DNA of 64,000 nt. It comes from Glycocaulis profundi. GTDB taxonomy: Bacteria > Pseudomonadota > Alphaproteobacteria > Caulobacterales > Maricaulaceae. Both the position numbers and the translations under genes were made by a program. The DNA lies in assembly GCA_007050995.1 (NCBI GenBank), contig VJOU01000001.1:62001-126000 (forward strand), given 5' to 3'. This document shows positions 28,746 through 38,141 of this stretch, piece after piece. Position 1 is the first letter of the stretch; every line of letters begins with the position of its first letter. The notes under the pieces are model-generated. The model saw nothing but the letters and a program-made list of their open reading frames with translations, searched no databases and had not been told where the DNA came from.

Positions 28746-30068
28746 ATGAGCGCGCCCGAAACCATCGAGGCCGCGCTCCAGCGCCTCGCCCGGCTCCACC
28801 CCAAGAAGATCGACCTGTCGCTGGGCCGGATCGAGCGGCTGCTGGACGCGCTGGGCCGGCCCCAGGACCGCCTGCCGCCGGTGATCCACATCGCCGGGAC
28901 CAACGGCAAGGGGTCGACCGCCGCCTTCCTCAAGGCCATCGCCGAAGCCGCGGGCGAACGGGTGCATGTCTACACCTCGCCCCATCTGGTCCGCTTCAAC
29001 GAGCGCATCGAGTTGTGCGGCGAGATCGTGGACGACGCCCGTTTGGCGGACGCCTTCGCCCGCTGCGAGGCGGCCAATGGCGAGGAGGAGATCACCTTTT
29101 TCGAGATCACCACCGCGGCGGCCTTCCTGCTGTTCTCCGAGACCCCCGCCGAACGGGTGATCCTGGAGACCGGTCTGGGCGGGCGGTATGACGCCACCAA
29201 CGTGATCGCCGAGCCCGCCGCGACCGTGATCACCCCGGTCAGCCTCGACCACAAGGAATTCCTCGGCGACAGCCTGACCGCCATCGCAGGCGAGAAGGCG
29301 GGCATCCTGAAACCGGGCGTGCCGGGCATCATCGGCCCGCAGGAGCCCGACGCGATGCGGGCCATCGAGGCGGCCGCCATGCGCGCGGGCGCGCCGCTGA
29401 CGGTGTGGGACCAGGACTACACCGCCTATGCCGAGCACGGGCGGATGGTGTTCGAGGCGGAGAACATGCTGTGGGATCTGCCGCTGCCGGGCCTGCCCGG
29501 CGCGCACCAGATCGCCAACGCCGCCGGGGCTGTGGCCGCCGCGCGCGCCTGCGGGCTGGGCGAGAAGGCGGCCCGGGACGGGGTGGGCGCCGCCCGCTGG
29601 CCCGCCCGGCTTCAACGTCTGACCGAAGGCCCGCTGGCGGACGCGGCGAAGCGCTATGGCGCGGAGCTGTGGCTGGACGGGGGGCACAACCCGGCGGCGG
29701 GCGAAGCGCTGGCGTCCAGCATCGGGCATCTGGAAGCCGCCGAGGAGCGGCCGCTCGTGCTGATCAGCGCCTTCTCGAAGAACAAGGATGCGCACGGCTA
29801 TCTGCAGTACTTCCAGGGGCTGGCGGGCCGGGTGATCGCGGTCACTTTCGCGGGCGGGCGCGAGGGCGCGGCCAGCGCGCACGAGACCGCCGATGCCGCG
29901 CGCCGCGCGCGCATCCCGGCTCAGACCGCGGCGGGCCTGATCGAGGCGATCCATGACGCGGCGGACGAGTTCGAGAACCCGCGCATCCTGATCTGCGGCT
30001 CGCTCTATCTGGCGGGCGAGGCGCTGGCGATGGGCGAAGGCCACAGGCCCCAGCACACGCCGGGATAG
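28746..30068 (+). CDS. folC: folylpolyglutamate synthase / dihydrofolate synthase
   Basis: A 440-residue Mur-ligase-fold enzyme that adds glutamate to (dihydro)folates. ATP loop IHIAGTNGKGSTAAFLKAI, then VYTSPHLVRFNERI, LETGLGGRYDATNVI and the Lys-containing EKAGILKPG; the C-terminal domain starts near WLDGGHNPAA. It lies ten bases after accD, so probably translated from the same message. Whether it has both activities, as in E. coli, cannot be told from this reading. Confidence 0.94.
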   Translation: MSAPETIEAALQRLARLHPKKIDLSLGRIERLLDALGRPQDRLPPVIHIAGTNGKGSTAAFLKAIAEAAGERVHVYTSPHLVRFNERIELCGEIVDDARLADAFARCEAANGEEEITFFEITTAAAFLLFSETPAERVILETGLGGRYDATNVIAEPAATVITPVSLDHKEFLGDSLTAIAGEKAGILKPGVPGIIGPQEPDAMRAIEAAAMRAGAPLTVWDQDYTAYAEHGRMVFEAENMLWDLPLPGLPGAHQIANAAGAVAAARACGLGEKAARDGVGAARWPARLQRLTEGPLADAAKRYGAELWLDGGHNPAAGEALASSIGHLEAAEERPLVLISAFSKNKDAHGYLQYFQGLAGRVIAVTFAGGREGAASAHETADAARRARIPAQTAAGLIEAIHDAADEFENPRILICGSLYLAGEALAMGEGHRPQHTPG

Positions 30069-30148
30069 GAATCCGCGGCGGCGGGGCTTGCAATTCAGCG
30101 CGCGCAGTCCATTTTAGCATGGGCTAACTTGGAAAACGTGACCTGCTG

Positions 30149-30439
30149 ATGACCGCGCTGTTCGCCTATCTGTTCGACCGGGACGGAGAGAAGAAGCCCG
30201 AGCCTCCCGCGCTCGTGGCCCTGTTCCGGCCGTCGCGGGACACGGCGAAGGTTTTCACCTACGCGATCATGCACCTGACGGTGGCGATCCTCGTCGCCTT
30301 CGCGATCACCCGCGACATCCGCACCGCGCTGGCGATCGGGCTCATCGAGCCCGCCGCCCAGACGGTGGCGTATTACTTCCACGAACGCGCCTGGAACCGC
30401 CGCCAGCAGCGCCAGGAGCGCGAGGCGGCGGAGGGCTGA
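30149..30439 (+). CDS. DUF2061 small membrane protein
   Basis: A 96-residue protein with two hydrophobic stretches. The family block is visible as KVFTYAIMHLTVAILVAFAI and ALAIGLIEPAAQTVAYYFHE followed by RAWNR. DUF2061 proteins are small predicted inner-membrane proteins of unknown role. GCTAACTTG at 30123 resembles a -10 box close to the start. Its stop is immediately followed by the stop of the convergent aminotransferase gene. Confidence 0.85.
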   Translation: MTALFAYLFDRDGEKKPEPPALVALFRPSRDTAKVFTYAIMHLTVAILVAFAITRDIRTALAIGLIEPAAQTVAYYFHERAWNRRQQRQEREAAEG

Positions 30440-31606
30440 TCAGCCCGCGACCGCGCCGAACGCCTCCGCGAAGGTCTTCACCTGCGCCATCGCCAGCCCG
30501 GCCACGTTGATCCGGCCCGACCCGGCCATGTAGATCGCGTGATCCTCGCGCATGGTCTCCACCTGTTCAGGGGTGAGCGGCAGCAGGGCGAACATGCCCT
30601 TGCCCGAGGCGAGGGGCGCCAGCAGCGGATGGGCCTTCGCCAGCGCGGCGCGCACGCCGTTCACCCGCGCGCGCATCTCGTCCAGCTCCTCGCGCCACAG
30701 GGCGGTCAGGGCGTCCGACTGCAGGATGACCCGCGCCGCCGCCGCGCCGTGATCGGGCGGCATGGACCAGTTGTTTCGCGCCAGTCCGGCCAGGTTCGAG
30801 CCGATCACGTCCGTCCGGCCGCCCGCCTTGACGAACAGCGCGCCGGTGCGCTCGCGGTAGAGGCCGAAATTCTTGTCGCACGAATAGGCCAGCATCGCCT
30901 CGTCGACCGCGGCGAAGACCTGCCGCGCGCCCGCGGCGTCCGCGTCCAGCCCGTCGCCCAACCCCTGATAGGCCATGTCCACCAGCGGCAGGAGGCCCTT
31001 GCGCGCCACCGCGCCGGCGATCTGCGCCCACTGGTCGCCTTCGGGGTCCGCGCCCGAGGGGTTGTGGCAGCAGCCGTGGATCAGGATCACGTCGCCCGCC
31101 TTCGCGCCCTCGATGGCCTCCAGCATGGCGTTGAAATCGAGCGCGCGGGTCTCGGGGTCGTAATGGCGGAAGGTCGCCACCTTCAGGCCCGCCGTCTTCA
31201 TCATCGGCGCGTGGATGGGCCAGCTGGGCGTGCCCACATGGATGGTCGCGCCGGGCCGGGCCTTCGCGATCAGCTCCGCGGACAGGCGCAGCGCGCCGGT
31301 CCCGCCCGGCGTCTGCAGCCGGGCCACCTGCGGCGCGCCCGCGCCGAAGGCTATCGGGATCAGCGCCTCGGTGAAGCCCGCATCGCCCTCCGGGCCAAGA
31401 TAGGCCTTGGTGTCCTGATCCTTGAGCAGGATCTCCTCGGCCGCCTTCATCGCCTTCATCACCGGGGTGCGGCCCTGCTCGTCGCGATACACGCCCACGC
31501 CCAGATCAATCTTGCCGTCCCGCGGATCGGCCTTGTAGCGGCCGATGAGCGACAGCAGCGGATCGGCGGGCAGCGGCTCGAGGCCGGAGAAGAAGGCGTC
31601 GGTCAT
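30440..31606 (-). CDS. class I aromatic/aspartate aminotransferase
   Basis: A 388-residue PLP aminotransferase of the AspC/TyrB (Ia) type. It has the standard blocks: IDLGVGVYRDEQGRTPVM, AYLGPEGDAGF, TPGGTGALRLSAEL, CCHNPSGADP, the PLP-lysine region SCDKNFGLYRERTGA, and an Arg-bearing C-terminus (GSGRINVAGL). It could use aspartate, tyrosine or phenylalanine; the choice cannot be made here. The SDR gene lies five bases upstream beyond its start, so the two may form a unit in which the SDR is transcribed first. Confidence 0.92.
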   Translation of the reverse strand: MTDAFFSGLEPLPADPLLSLIGRYKADPRDGKIDLGVGVYRDEQGRTPVMKAMKAAEEILLKDQDTKAYLGPEGDAGFTEALIPIAFGAGAPQVARLQTPGGTGALRLSAELIAKARPGATIHVGTPSWPIHAPMMKTAGLKVATFRHYDPETRALDFNAMLEAIEGAKAGDVILIHGCCHNPSGADPEGDQWAQIAGAVARKGLLPLVDMAYQGLGDGLDADAAGARQVFAAVDEAMLAYSCDKNFGLYRERTGALFVKAGGRTDVIGSNLAGLARNNWSMPPDHGAAAARVILQSDALTALWREELDEMRARVNGVRAALAKAHPLLAPLASGKGMFALLPLTPEQVETMREDHAIYMAGSGRINVAGLAMAQVKTFAEAFGAVAG

Positions 31607-31611
31607 GGGCG

Positions 31612-32292
31612 TCAGGCTCCGGGCTGGGTGACGGGGATCAGCGCGCCGGTGATCGCGCGCGAACGGTTCGAGACGAGAAAGCCGATCACGTCGGCGATGG
31701 CGGACGGGCCGACCCAGTCGGAGGGATCGGCGTCAGGCATGTCGCGGCGATTGGCCGGGGTGTCGATGATCGAGGGCAGGACCGCGTTGACGTTGATCTT
31801 CCGCGGTTTCAGCTCGTCGGCCAGGCTTTCGACCAGGCGCGCCACCGCGGACTTGGACGCCGCATAGGCGCCCATGCCGGTCCCGGCGGGCTGGGCGGCG
31901 GCCGCGCCGATCATCACGATCCGGCCCGCGCCGTCAGGCAGGCGGGGCAGAGCGGCCAGCGATGCGGCCAGCGCGGTCTTCAGATTGGCGTCGAACATGT
32001 TCTGCCAGGTCTCGAAGGCGCCGTCCGCGATGGTCTCCCACACGAATCCGCCCGCGATGCACACCAGCGCGTCCACGCCCCCCAGCGCCCCGGCGGCCTC
32101 GGTCACCGCGCGCTGCGCCTCGGCGGGGTCGGCGATGTCGCCCACCTGAACCGGGGTGAAGCCTGAGCGAGGCTCGACGGTCCGCGAGCAGAAGCCCGCC
32201 ACCTTATGGCCCTCGGCGGCCAGAGCGTCCGACACCGCGGTCCCCAGCGCTCCGCAGGCGCCCGTGACGATGATTTTCAGCGGAGCCGCCAT
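31612..32292 (-). CDS. short-chain dehydrogenase/reductase
   Basis: A 226-residue Rossmann oxidoreductase. Cofactor loop VTGACGALGTAV, an acidic DIADPAEA segment, CIAGGF in place of the usual NAG motif, and the active-site YAASKSAV (YxxxK). Position after the loop lacks an obvious acidic residue, leaning towards NADP, but this is weak. The frame extends to 32442; ATG 32292 is chosen because AGGAGG lies seven bases upstream and the Rossmann strand starts at once. Substrate unknown. Confidence 0.88.
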   Translation of the reverse strand: MAAPLKIIVTGACGALGTAVSDALAAEGHKVAGFCSRTVEPRSGFTPVQVGDIADPAEAQRAVTEAAGALGGVDALVCIAGGFVWETIADGAFETWQNMFDANLKTALAASLAALPRLPDGAGRIVMIGAAAAQPAGTGMGAYAASKSAVARLVESLADELKPRKINVNAVLPSIIDTPANRRDMPDADPSDWVGPSAIADVIGFLVSNRSRAITGALIPVTQPGA

Positions 32293-32435
32293 GGCCGTGC
32301 CTCCTGAATGGCTTTGTCCGAACGAGGGCTTAAGGGCGAACGCGCGCCGGTTCAAGCCGCCTGCTCGACGGCGCGGGGCGCGCGCCCTAATCTGCACCGG
32401 AAACGGGCATGGCTGCCCCGCCTGGAGGATGCGCG

Positions 32436-33080
32436 ATGACACGTCTGATGATCGCGGCGCTGGCCGCGCCGCTGGCTTTGTTCACGAGCGCCGCCCTGGC
32501 CGCCCAGACCGGGGACGGCGAGGCCGCCCGCGCCGACGCGGTGGCCGAGGCCATCACGGAGCATCAGCGCCGCTTCGCCGACGCGCCGCCGCCCGGCGGG
32601 CAGGGCGCGCACGCCCACGTCTTCGACGGGCTCTCCACCCCCACAGTGCCGATGAGCGCGTTTGATGGCGACGTGGTGCTGGTGGTCAACACCGCCTCGC
32701 GCTGCGGGCTGACGCCCCAGTACGAGGCCCTGCAGGCGATCCACGGCGAATACGGCGAGCAGGGCTTTTCGGTCGTGGGCGTGCCCTCGGGCGATTTCCG
32801 CGAGCAGGAGCTGGAGACAGCCGAGGAGATCCGCGAGTTCTGCACCCTCAATTTCGGCGTTACCTTCCCCATGGCGGGCCGCACCCATGTGATCGGCGAG
32901 GATGCCCACCCCTTCTACCGCTGGGCCGAGGCCGAGCTGGGCGAGGACGCGGTGCCCCAGTGGAACTTCCACAAGCTGCTGGTGGGCCGGGACGGATCGC
33001 TGATCGCCGCCTTCCCCTCGCGCACCGCCCCGGACGCGCCCGAAGTCCGGGCCGCCATCGAGGCCGCGCTGGGGGCCTAG
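32436..33080 (+). CDS. exported Cys-type glutathione peroxidase
   Basis: A 214-residue peroxidase with a signal peptide (MTRLMIAALAAPLALFTSAALA). Catalytic Cys90 lies in NTASRCGLTPQYEALQ, replacing selenocysteine. The Gln-containing block that normally reads FPxNQF is diverged (VPSGDFREQE), while the Trp block is WNFHKLLVGRDG. An export signal suggests peroxide or lipid-peroxide removal in the periplasm, probably with thioredoxin-like reductants. Start ATG 32436 has GGAGGA six bases upstream. It converges with the next gene, overlapping four bases. Confidence 0.9.
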   Translation: MTRLMIAALAAPLALFTSAALAAQTGDGEAARADAVAEAITEHQRRFADAPPPGGQGAHAHVFDGLSTPTVPMSAFDGDVVLVVNTASRCGLTPQYEALQAIHGEYGEQGFSVVGVPSGDFREQELETAEEIREFCTLNFGVTFPMAGRTHVIGEDAHPFYRWAEAELGEDAVPQWNFHKLLVGRDGSLIAAFPSRTAPDAPEVRAAIEAALGA

Positions 33081-33541
33081 CGTCCGCCCAGATCAAGGGT
33101 GAAGAAGGCGCTGCTGGGGTCTTCGACGTAATCGCCGAAGGGCGGGCATTCGGTGAAGCCGTGCCGGGCGTAGAGCGCGCGGGCGGGCGCGAAATACGCC
33201 CACGACCCGGTCTCCAGGCTCAGCCGGGACAGGCCTTCTTCGCGCGCGTGGCTGATGATCCGGGCCAGAATCGCCGCCGCCACGCCGCGCTCGCGGGCAT
33301 GGGCGGCAGTGTGCATGGACTTGATCTCCCCGTGACGGTCATCGAGCCGCCTGAGCGCGCCCACGCCCAGCAGGCGCCCGTCCTCCCACGCGCTCCAGAA
33401 GGCGATGTCCGGCGCCTTCAGTCCCTCATGCTCCAGCGCATGGGCGCTGCCGGGCGGGGTGACCGCCCGCGCGCTCGCCACGTGATGCGCCAGAAGCGCG
33501 ATGACCTCGGGCTCGTCCAATCCGCCCCGCCTGATCTGCAT
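33077..33541 (-). CDS. GNAT-family N-acetyltransferase
   Basis: A 154-residue acetyltransferase. The CoA-binding motif A is GEIKSMHTAAHARERGVAAAIL, and later blocks are RLSLETGSWAYFAPARALYARHGF and CPPFGDYVEDP. This is a widespread subgroup whose substrate is not known to me. ATG 33541 is preferred to an earlier ATG at 33562 because of GAGAGG about eight bases before it. Confidence 0.88.
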   Translation of the reverse strand: MQIRRGGLDEPEVIALLAHHVASARAVTPPGSAHALEHEGLKAPDIAFWSAWEDGRLLGVGALRRLDDRHGEIKSMHTAAHARERGVAAAILARIISHAREEGLSRLSLETGSWAYFAPARALYARHGFTECPPFGDYVEDPSSAFFTLDLGGR

Positions 33542-33677
33542 GCCACCGCCTCTCGCCTGCAAGAAGCCGGACTATCGCCCCGCGCTGTCCCGCCCACAAG
33601 TTGGTGACTTGCGCCATCGCGCGCCTCCGCCCTAGGCTGTTGTCAAAGGCACGGCGGAACCGGTCGGAGCGGGGACA

Positions 33678-34370
33678 TTGCGTATACGGATCATCATGCT
33701 GGCGGGGGCCCTGATCGCCGCCGCCCCGGCGGCGTTCGCCAGCCCGCCCATCTTCCAGCCCGGCGCGCCGGGCCAGCCTTCGCGCACGATCACGGCTGAA
33801 GAGTCCGTGGAGATGAGCCGCTCGCGCTTCACGGAAGGCGACGTGCGCTTCATGCAGCACATGATCGTCCACCACGCCCAGGCCGTGGACATGGTCGACC
33901 TGATGGACGGGCGCGGCGAGGACGCCTCGGTGCGGCGTCTGGGCGAGCGCATCTCGCGCAGCCAGGCCGCCGAGATGGACCTGATGCGCGCCTGGCTGGT
34001 CCAGCGGGGGCAGGCGGTCGAGGACGAACACCTGCATCACGGCCATCATGGACATGGCGGGCATGGTCACCATGGCCATCACGGTCACGGATCGAGCCAT
34101 AACGCCGATCCGGGCGACGTGGCGGTGATGCCCGGCATGCTGACTCCCAACCAGATGGCGGCGCTGGAAGCCGCTTCGGGGGGCGAGTTCGACCGGCTCT
34201 TCCTCGAAGGCATGATCCATCACCACGAAGGCGCGCTGGACATGGTCGAGGAGCTCCTCGCCGAGCCGGACGCCGCCGAAGATCCCATCCTGTCTGATTT
34301 CCTCTCCTCCGTGGTCGTCGACCAGACCTCGGAGATCCTGCGCATGCAGTCGCTTCTCTCCGAGCTCTGA
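33678..34370 (+). CDS. exported DUF305 protein with His-rich linker
   Basis: A 230-residue periplasmic protein: signal peptide MRIRIIMLAGALIAAAPAAFA, then two ferritin-like DUF305 helix pairs. Each half carries the family motif (FMQHMIVHHAQAVDMVDL near residue 57; FLEGMIHHHEGALDMVEELL near 175). Between them is a run of HHGHHGHGGHG type, about 20 residues, likely to bind metal. Start TTG 33678 supplies the basic N-terminus and has GGAG upstream; ATG 33696 would remove it. It precedes the LVIVD gene, and the two probably form one unit; metal (copper) handling is a guess. Confidence 0.85.
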   Translation: MRIRIIMLAGALIAAAPAAFASPPIFQPGAPGQPSRTITAEESVEMSRSRFTEGDVRFMQHMIVHHAQAVDMVDLMDGRGEDASVRRLGERISRSQAAEMDLMRAWLVQRGQAVEDEHLHHGHHGHGGHGHHGHHGHGSSHNADPGDVAVMPGMLTPNQMAALEAASGGEFDRLFLEGMIHHHEGALDMVEELLAEPDAAEDPILSDFLSSVVVDQTSEILRMQSLLSEL

Positions 34371-34396
34371 CGCTCGCCTGACCTCAAGGACCGGCC

Positions 34397-36298
34397 ATGA
34401 CCTTCCGCCTCACCCTCCTGTCGTCCGCCGCCGCGCTGTGCGTGGCCGCGGCCTCCGCCAGCGCCCAGCAGCCGCGCCAGTTCGAGCCCGACGAGCGCAC
34501 CGATCTGTCCGGCGGCCTGATGGACGCCGAGCAGGCCGTCAGCGGACTGGAGCTGGTCCATTCGGTCGCCCCGCCGCCAGGCTTCTTCGATCCCGCGGCC
34601 CTGTTCGCGCCCCAGCCGCGCGACGAAGCTGAGGCCGAAGCCGAGGATGAGGACGAGGCGGACGAGGAAGAAGCCGAAGACTTCGAGGACGCGGCGGGCG
34701 CGGAAGGCGCCGAGGCGGACGAAGACGCCGACGAGGAGGCCGAGGGGCCGGACTATTCCCCGCTGGCGCTGGCCAACACCGATCTGGCGTTCTCGAACGG
34801 CCGGGTCATCATGGGCAGCTATCACGGGGTGAACATCTATGACGTGACCGGCGACGCGCCCGAGCTGGTCCTGTCCATGGTCTGCCCCGGCGGGCAGGGG
34901 GACGTGTCCGTCCACGGCGACCTTCTGTTCATGTCCGTCGAGCAGAATCGCGGGCGGCTGGACTGCGGGACCGGCGGCGCGGAGGGCGACGTCAACGAGG
35001 AGCGCTTCCGCGGCATCCGCATCTTCGACATCTCCGACCTGACCGCGCCGCGCCAGGTGGCCGCCGTGCAGACCTGCCGCGGCTCGCACACCCACACCCT
35101 GGTCCCCCATCCCGAGGACGACGGCACGCTCTACATCTACAACTCGGGCAGCTCCTTCGTGCGCGAGACCGGGGAGCTGGACTTCTGCGTGGACGGCGAG
35201 CCGGACGAGGAGCCCGAGACCGCGCGCTATTCCATCGACGTGATCGAGGTGTCCCTCGACGCGCCCGAGGACGCGGCCATCGTGAACCGCCCGCGCATCT
35301 TCGCCGACCGCGACAGCGGCGAGATCGCCGGGCTGTGGCATGGCGGCCGGTTCGGCGTGGCCACCCAGCGCACCGCCCAGACCAATCACTGCCACGACAT
35401 CACCGTCTATCCCGAGCTGGGCATCGCGGCGGGCGCGTGCAGCGGCAACGGCATCCTTCTGGACATCTCCGACCCGGTGAACCCGGCGCGCATCTCCGAA
35501 CTGTTCGACCCGGACATGGCCTACTGGCACTCGGCCACCTTCAACAACGAGGGCGACGTGGTGGTGTTCACCGACGAGTGGGGCGGGGGCACGGCCGCGC
35601 GCTGCCAGGCCGACGATCCCACCAGCTGGGGCGCCAACCTGATCGCGAACGTCACCGAGGACGGGCTGGAAGGGCGCAGCTTCTACAAGCTGCCCACCGT
35701 CCAGTCGGAAGTGGAGAACTGCGTGGCCCACAACGGCTCGCTGATCCCGGTGCCGGGCCGCGACCTGATGGTCCAGTCCTGGTATCAGGGCGGCATCTCG
35801 ATCATGGACTTCACCGATCCCGACGAGCCCTTCGAGGTGGCCTGGTTCGACCGCGGCCCCGCCGATCCGTCCCGCCTGACCGTGGCGGGCCACTGGTCGG
35901 CCTACTGGTATGACGGCCGCATCTACGGCAGCGAGATCGCCCGCGGGCTCGACGTGCTGCGCCTGGTCCCCGGCGAGCATCTGTCCGAGGCCGAGATCGC
36001 CGCCGCCGAGCGCGTGCGCGACGGCGTGGTCAATCCCCAGACCCAGACCCGCATCACCTGGGAGGACCACCCCGACATCGCCCGCGCCTATCTCGACCAG
36101 CTCGAGCGCTCCGGCGCCGACGCCGACCTGATCGCCCGCGCCCGCGCCGAAACCGACGCCTGGGATGCCGGCAGCGCCGACGCCGCCCGACTGTCCGAGA
36201 TCAGCGCCGAACTGACCGCCGCGGCGGAAGAGGCCGAGGGCCGGGACGGGGTTCGGATGACCGAGCTGGCGGGGCTGTTCGAGCGGGCGGGGGGCTGA
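34397..36298 (+). CDS. secreted LVIVD-repeat beta-propeller-like protein
   Basis: A 633-residue protein with a signal peptide ending at ASASA. Residues about 76-115 are an acidic, Glu/Asp/Ala-rich insertion. Residues about 120-530 hold repeated blades in the style of LVIVD repeats: GVNIYDVTGDAPELV, GIRIFDISDLTAPRQV, GILLDISDPVNPARI and GISIMDFTDPDEPFEV. Several Cys are spread through the blades, as expected for an extracytoplasmic protein. The C-terminal 100 residues are helical. LVIVD proteins commonly neighbour DUF305 genes, as here (26-base gap). Function unknown; surface or periplasmic binding is likely. Confidence 0.85.
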   Translation: MTFRLTLLSSAAALCVAAASASAQQPRQFEPDERTDLSGGLMDAEQAVSGLELVHSVAPPPGFFDPAALFAPQPRDEAEAEAEDEDEADEEEAEDFEDAAGAEGAEADEDADEEAEGPDYSPLALANTDLAFSNGRVIMGSYHGVNIYDVTGDAPELVLSMVCPGGQGDVSVHGDLLFMSVEQNRGRLDCGTGGAEGDVNEERFRGIRIFDISDLTAPRQVAAVQTCRGSHTHTLVPHPEDDGTLYIYNSGSSFVRETGELDFCVDGEPDEEPETARYSIDVIEVSLDAPEDAAIVNRPRIFADRDSGEIAGLWHGGRFGVATQRTAQTNHCHDITVYPELGIAAGACSGNGILLDISDPVNPARISELFDPDMAYWHSATFNNEGDVVVFTDEWGGGTAARCQADDPTSWGANLIANVTEDGLEGRSFYKLPTVQSEVENCVAHNGSLIPVPGRDLMVQSWYQGGISIMDFTDPDEPFEVAWFDRGPADPSRLTVAGHWSAYWYDGRIYGSEIARGLDVLRLVPGEHLSEAEIAAAERVRDGVVNPQTQTRITWEDHPDIARAYLDQLERSGADADLIARARAETDAWDAGSADAARLSEISAELTAAAEEAEGRDGVRMTELAGLFERAGG

Positions 36299-36305
36299 GG
36301 CTTCT

Positions 36306-36327
36306 TCCCCCGCCTTCGGGCGGGGGA
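36306..36327. terminator. UUCG hairpin between convergent genes
   Basis: Stem TCCCCCGCC / GGCGGGGGA with a TTCG tetraloop, lying between the LVIVD gene and the ABC-F gene, which converge here. No T tail on the plus side, so termination is plausible but not certain. Confidence 0.55.
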
Positions 36328-36332
36328 CGCCC

Positions 36333-37925
36333 TCAGGCCGCCGATCTCCGATCCGCCTGCAGGATGAGTTTGCGGTAGTCGTTCAGGTCGCCGTCATAGC
36401 GCGAGGCGCGGCCGTCCTTGACCAGCCAGAGCTGGTCGGCGGTGCCTTCGGCGAGATAGACGTCGTGGGTGATCAGGATGACCGCGCCCTGATAGTCGTT
36501 CAGCGCGTAGATCAGCGCCTCGCGGCTGTCGATGTCCAGGTGCGAGGTGGGCTCGTCCAGGATCAGGATATGCGGCTTCTCCATCGCCATCAGGCCCAGC
36601 AGGAGCCGGACCTTCTCGCCGCCTGACAGCTTCTCGATGTTTGTGCCGACCTTCTCGTGGGCGAAGCCCATGGCCGCCGCCGCGGCGCGCTGGCGCGCCA
36701 CCGGCGTGCCGTCGGGCAGGGCGTCGCGGACATGGTCCAGCACGGTCTCGCCGGTGCGCAGCTCGTCCATCTGGTCCTGCGAGAAATAGCCGATGCGCAG
36801 CGAGCGCGGGGCCACCCGGTCGCCCGACAGCAGCGGCAGGCGCTCGGCGATGGACTTGACCAGCGTGGTCTTGCCCTGCCCGTTCGCGCCGATGATCGCG
36901 ATCCGGTCGTCCGGATCCAGCCGCAGGTCGAGACCCGACAGGATCACCGCGTCCTCGCCATAGCCCACCGCCGCGTCGCGAAGCTGCAGCAGGGGCGGAG
37001 AGAGCGTGTCCGTCGAAGTGGGGAAGGAAAACGGGGTGGCGCGCTCTTCGAGCGGCACGGTGATCTCCTGCATCTTCTCCAGCTTCTTGACCCGGGACTG
37101 GGCCTGGCTGGCCTTGGACGCCTTGGCGCGGAAGCGGTCGATGAAGGCCTGAAGATGGGCCCGGTCGGCCTCCTGCTTGGCCCGCTGGCTTTCCAGCAGG
37201 GCCGTCTTGGCCGCGCGCAGCTTCAGCCAGGCGTCATACCCGCCCGGGGTGATGGAGAGCTGGCGATGTTCCAGCGCCAGGGTGTGGGTGACGCAGCGGT
37301 TGAGCATTTCGCGATCGTGGGAGATCACGATGACCGTGTGCGGGTACTTCTTCAGATAGGTCTCCAGCCAGGCCGCGCCCTCAAGATCGAGATAGTTGGT
37401 CGGCTCGTCCAGAAGCAGCAGGTCGGGCTCGGAGAACAGCACCCCGGCGATGGCCGCGCGCATTCGCCAGCCGCCCGAGAACTCCCGGGTGGGCCGGGAC
37501 AGGTCCGCATCGGTGAAGCCCAGCCCCATCAGCACCTCGGACGCCCGCGCCTCGGCCGACCAGGCGTCGATGTCGGCCAGCCGCATGTGGATTTCCGAAA
37601 TCCGGTCGGGGTCCTGGGCGGTCTCGGCTTCCTGCAGCAGGGCGTGGCGCTCGGCGTCCGCGGCGAGCACGACGTCCAGGATGGTGTCGTCGGACGGCTC
37701 GACCTCCTGCGCCACCCAGCCCAGCCGCGCGCCCTTGTTCAGGCGGATCGCGGAATCAGGCGAAGGCCGCTCGATCTCCTCGCGGATCAGCTTCATGAGG
37801 GTGGACTTGCCCGTGCCGTTGCGGCCGATCAGGCCGACCTTCCAGCCGCTGGAGATCTGCGCGGACGCGTTCTCGAAAAGCGAGCGCGCGCCGATGCGAT
37901 GGTCGAGATTTGATATCGTGAGCAT
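36333..37925 (-). CDS. ABC-F family ATPase
   Basis: A 530-residue soluble protein with two ABC domains and no membrane part; ABC-F proteins act on ribosomes. First domain: GRNGTGKSTLMKLI, FSGGWRMRAAIAG, LLLLDEPTNYLDLEG. Second domain: GANGQGKTTLVKSI, LSGGEKVRLLLGLMAMEKP, LILDEPTSHLDIDS. The linker (about residues 235-310) is Lys/Ala-rich and helical, as in the P-site tRNA interaction motif. The sequence resembles the YheS-like group; it lacks the C-terminal coiled-coil extension of YheS and Uup. Exact subgroup not certain. Confidence 0.9.
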   Translation of the reverse strand: MLTISNLDHRIGARSLFENASAQISSGWKVGLIGRNGTGKSTLMKLIREEIERPSPDSAIRLNKGARLGWVAQEVEPSDDTILDVVLAADAERHALLQEAETAQDPDRISEIHMRLADIDAWSAEARASEVLMGLGFTDADLSRPTREFSGGWRMRAAIAGVLFSEPDLLLLDEPTNYLDLEGAAWLETYLKKYPHTVIVISHDREMLNRCVTHTLALEHRQLSITPGGYDAWLKLRAAKTALLESQRAKQEADRAHLQAFIDRFRAKASKASQAQSRVKKLEKMQEITVPLEERATPFSFPTSTDTLSPPLLQLRDAAVGYGEDAVILSGLDLRLDPDDRIAIIGANGQGKTTLVKSIAERLPLLSGDRVAPRSLRIGYFSQDQMDELRTGETVLDHVRDALPDGTPVARQRAAAAAMGFAHEKVGTNIEKLSGGEKVRLLLGLMAMEKPHILILDEPTSHLDIDSREALIYALNDYQGAVILITHDVYLAEGTADQLWLVKDGRASRYDGDLNDYRKLILQADRRSAA

Positions 37926-38141
37926 GGGCGGGGTTTAAGCCTTCGCGCGCGCGGCGCAAGAGCGCGGGCCGGGGCCATGACACCTGGGGCGGAAAAGCCG
38001 GTCGGGGAACATGGCGGGGGAAGCGACCCTCATGTCGAACCTTTTCTGGAAATTGTCCGGCCGGTCAGTTTGCGCTCTCGCTCCTTGAAGGATTGACCGT
38101 TGTCATGGCGCCGATGCGCTCCTCGCCCAGAATGCGGCGTT

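Noticed and set aside
37926-38141. Left boundary repeat of a tRNA-Ser island.
   Set aside because: No copy of the tRNA 3' end (GGATTCGAACCCTCG type) was found here; only short partial resemblance.
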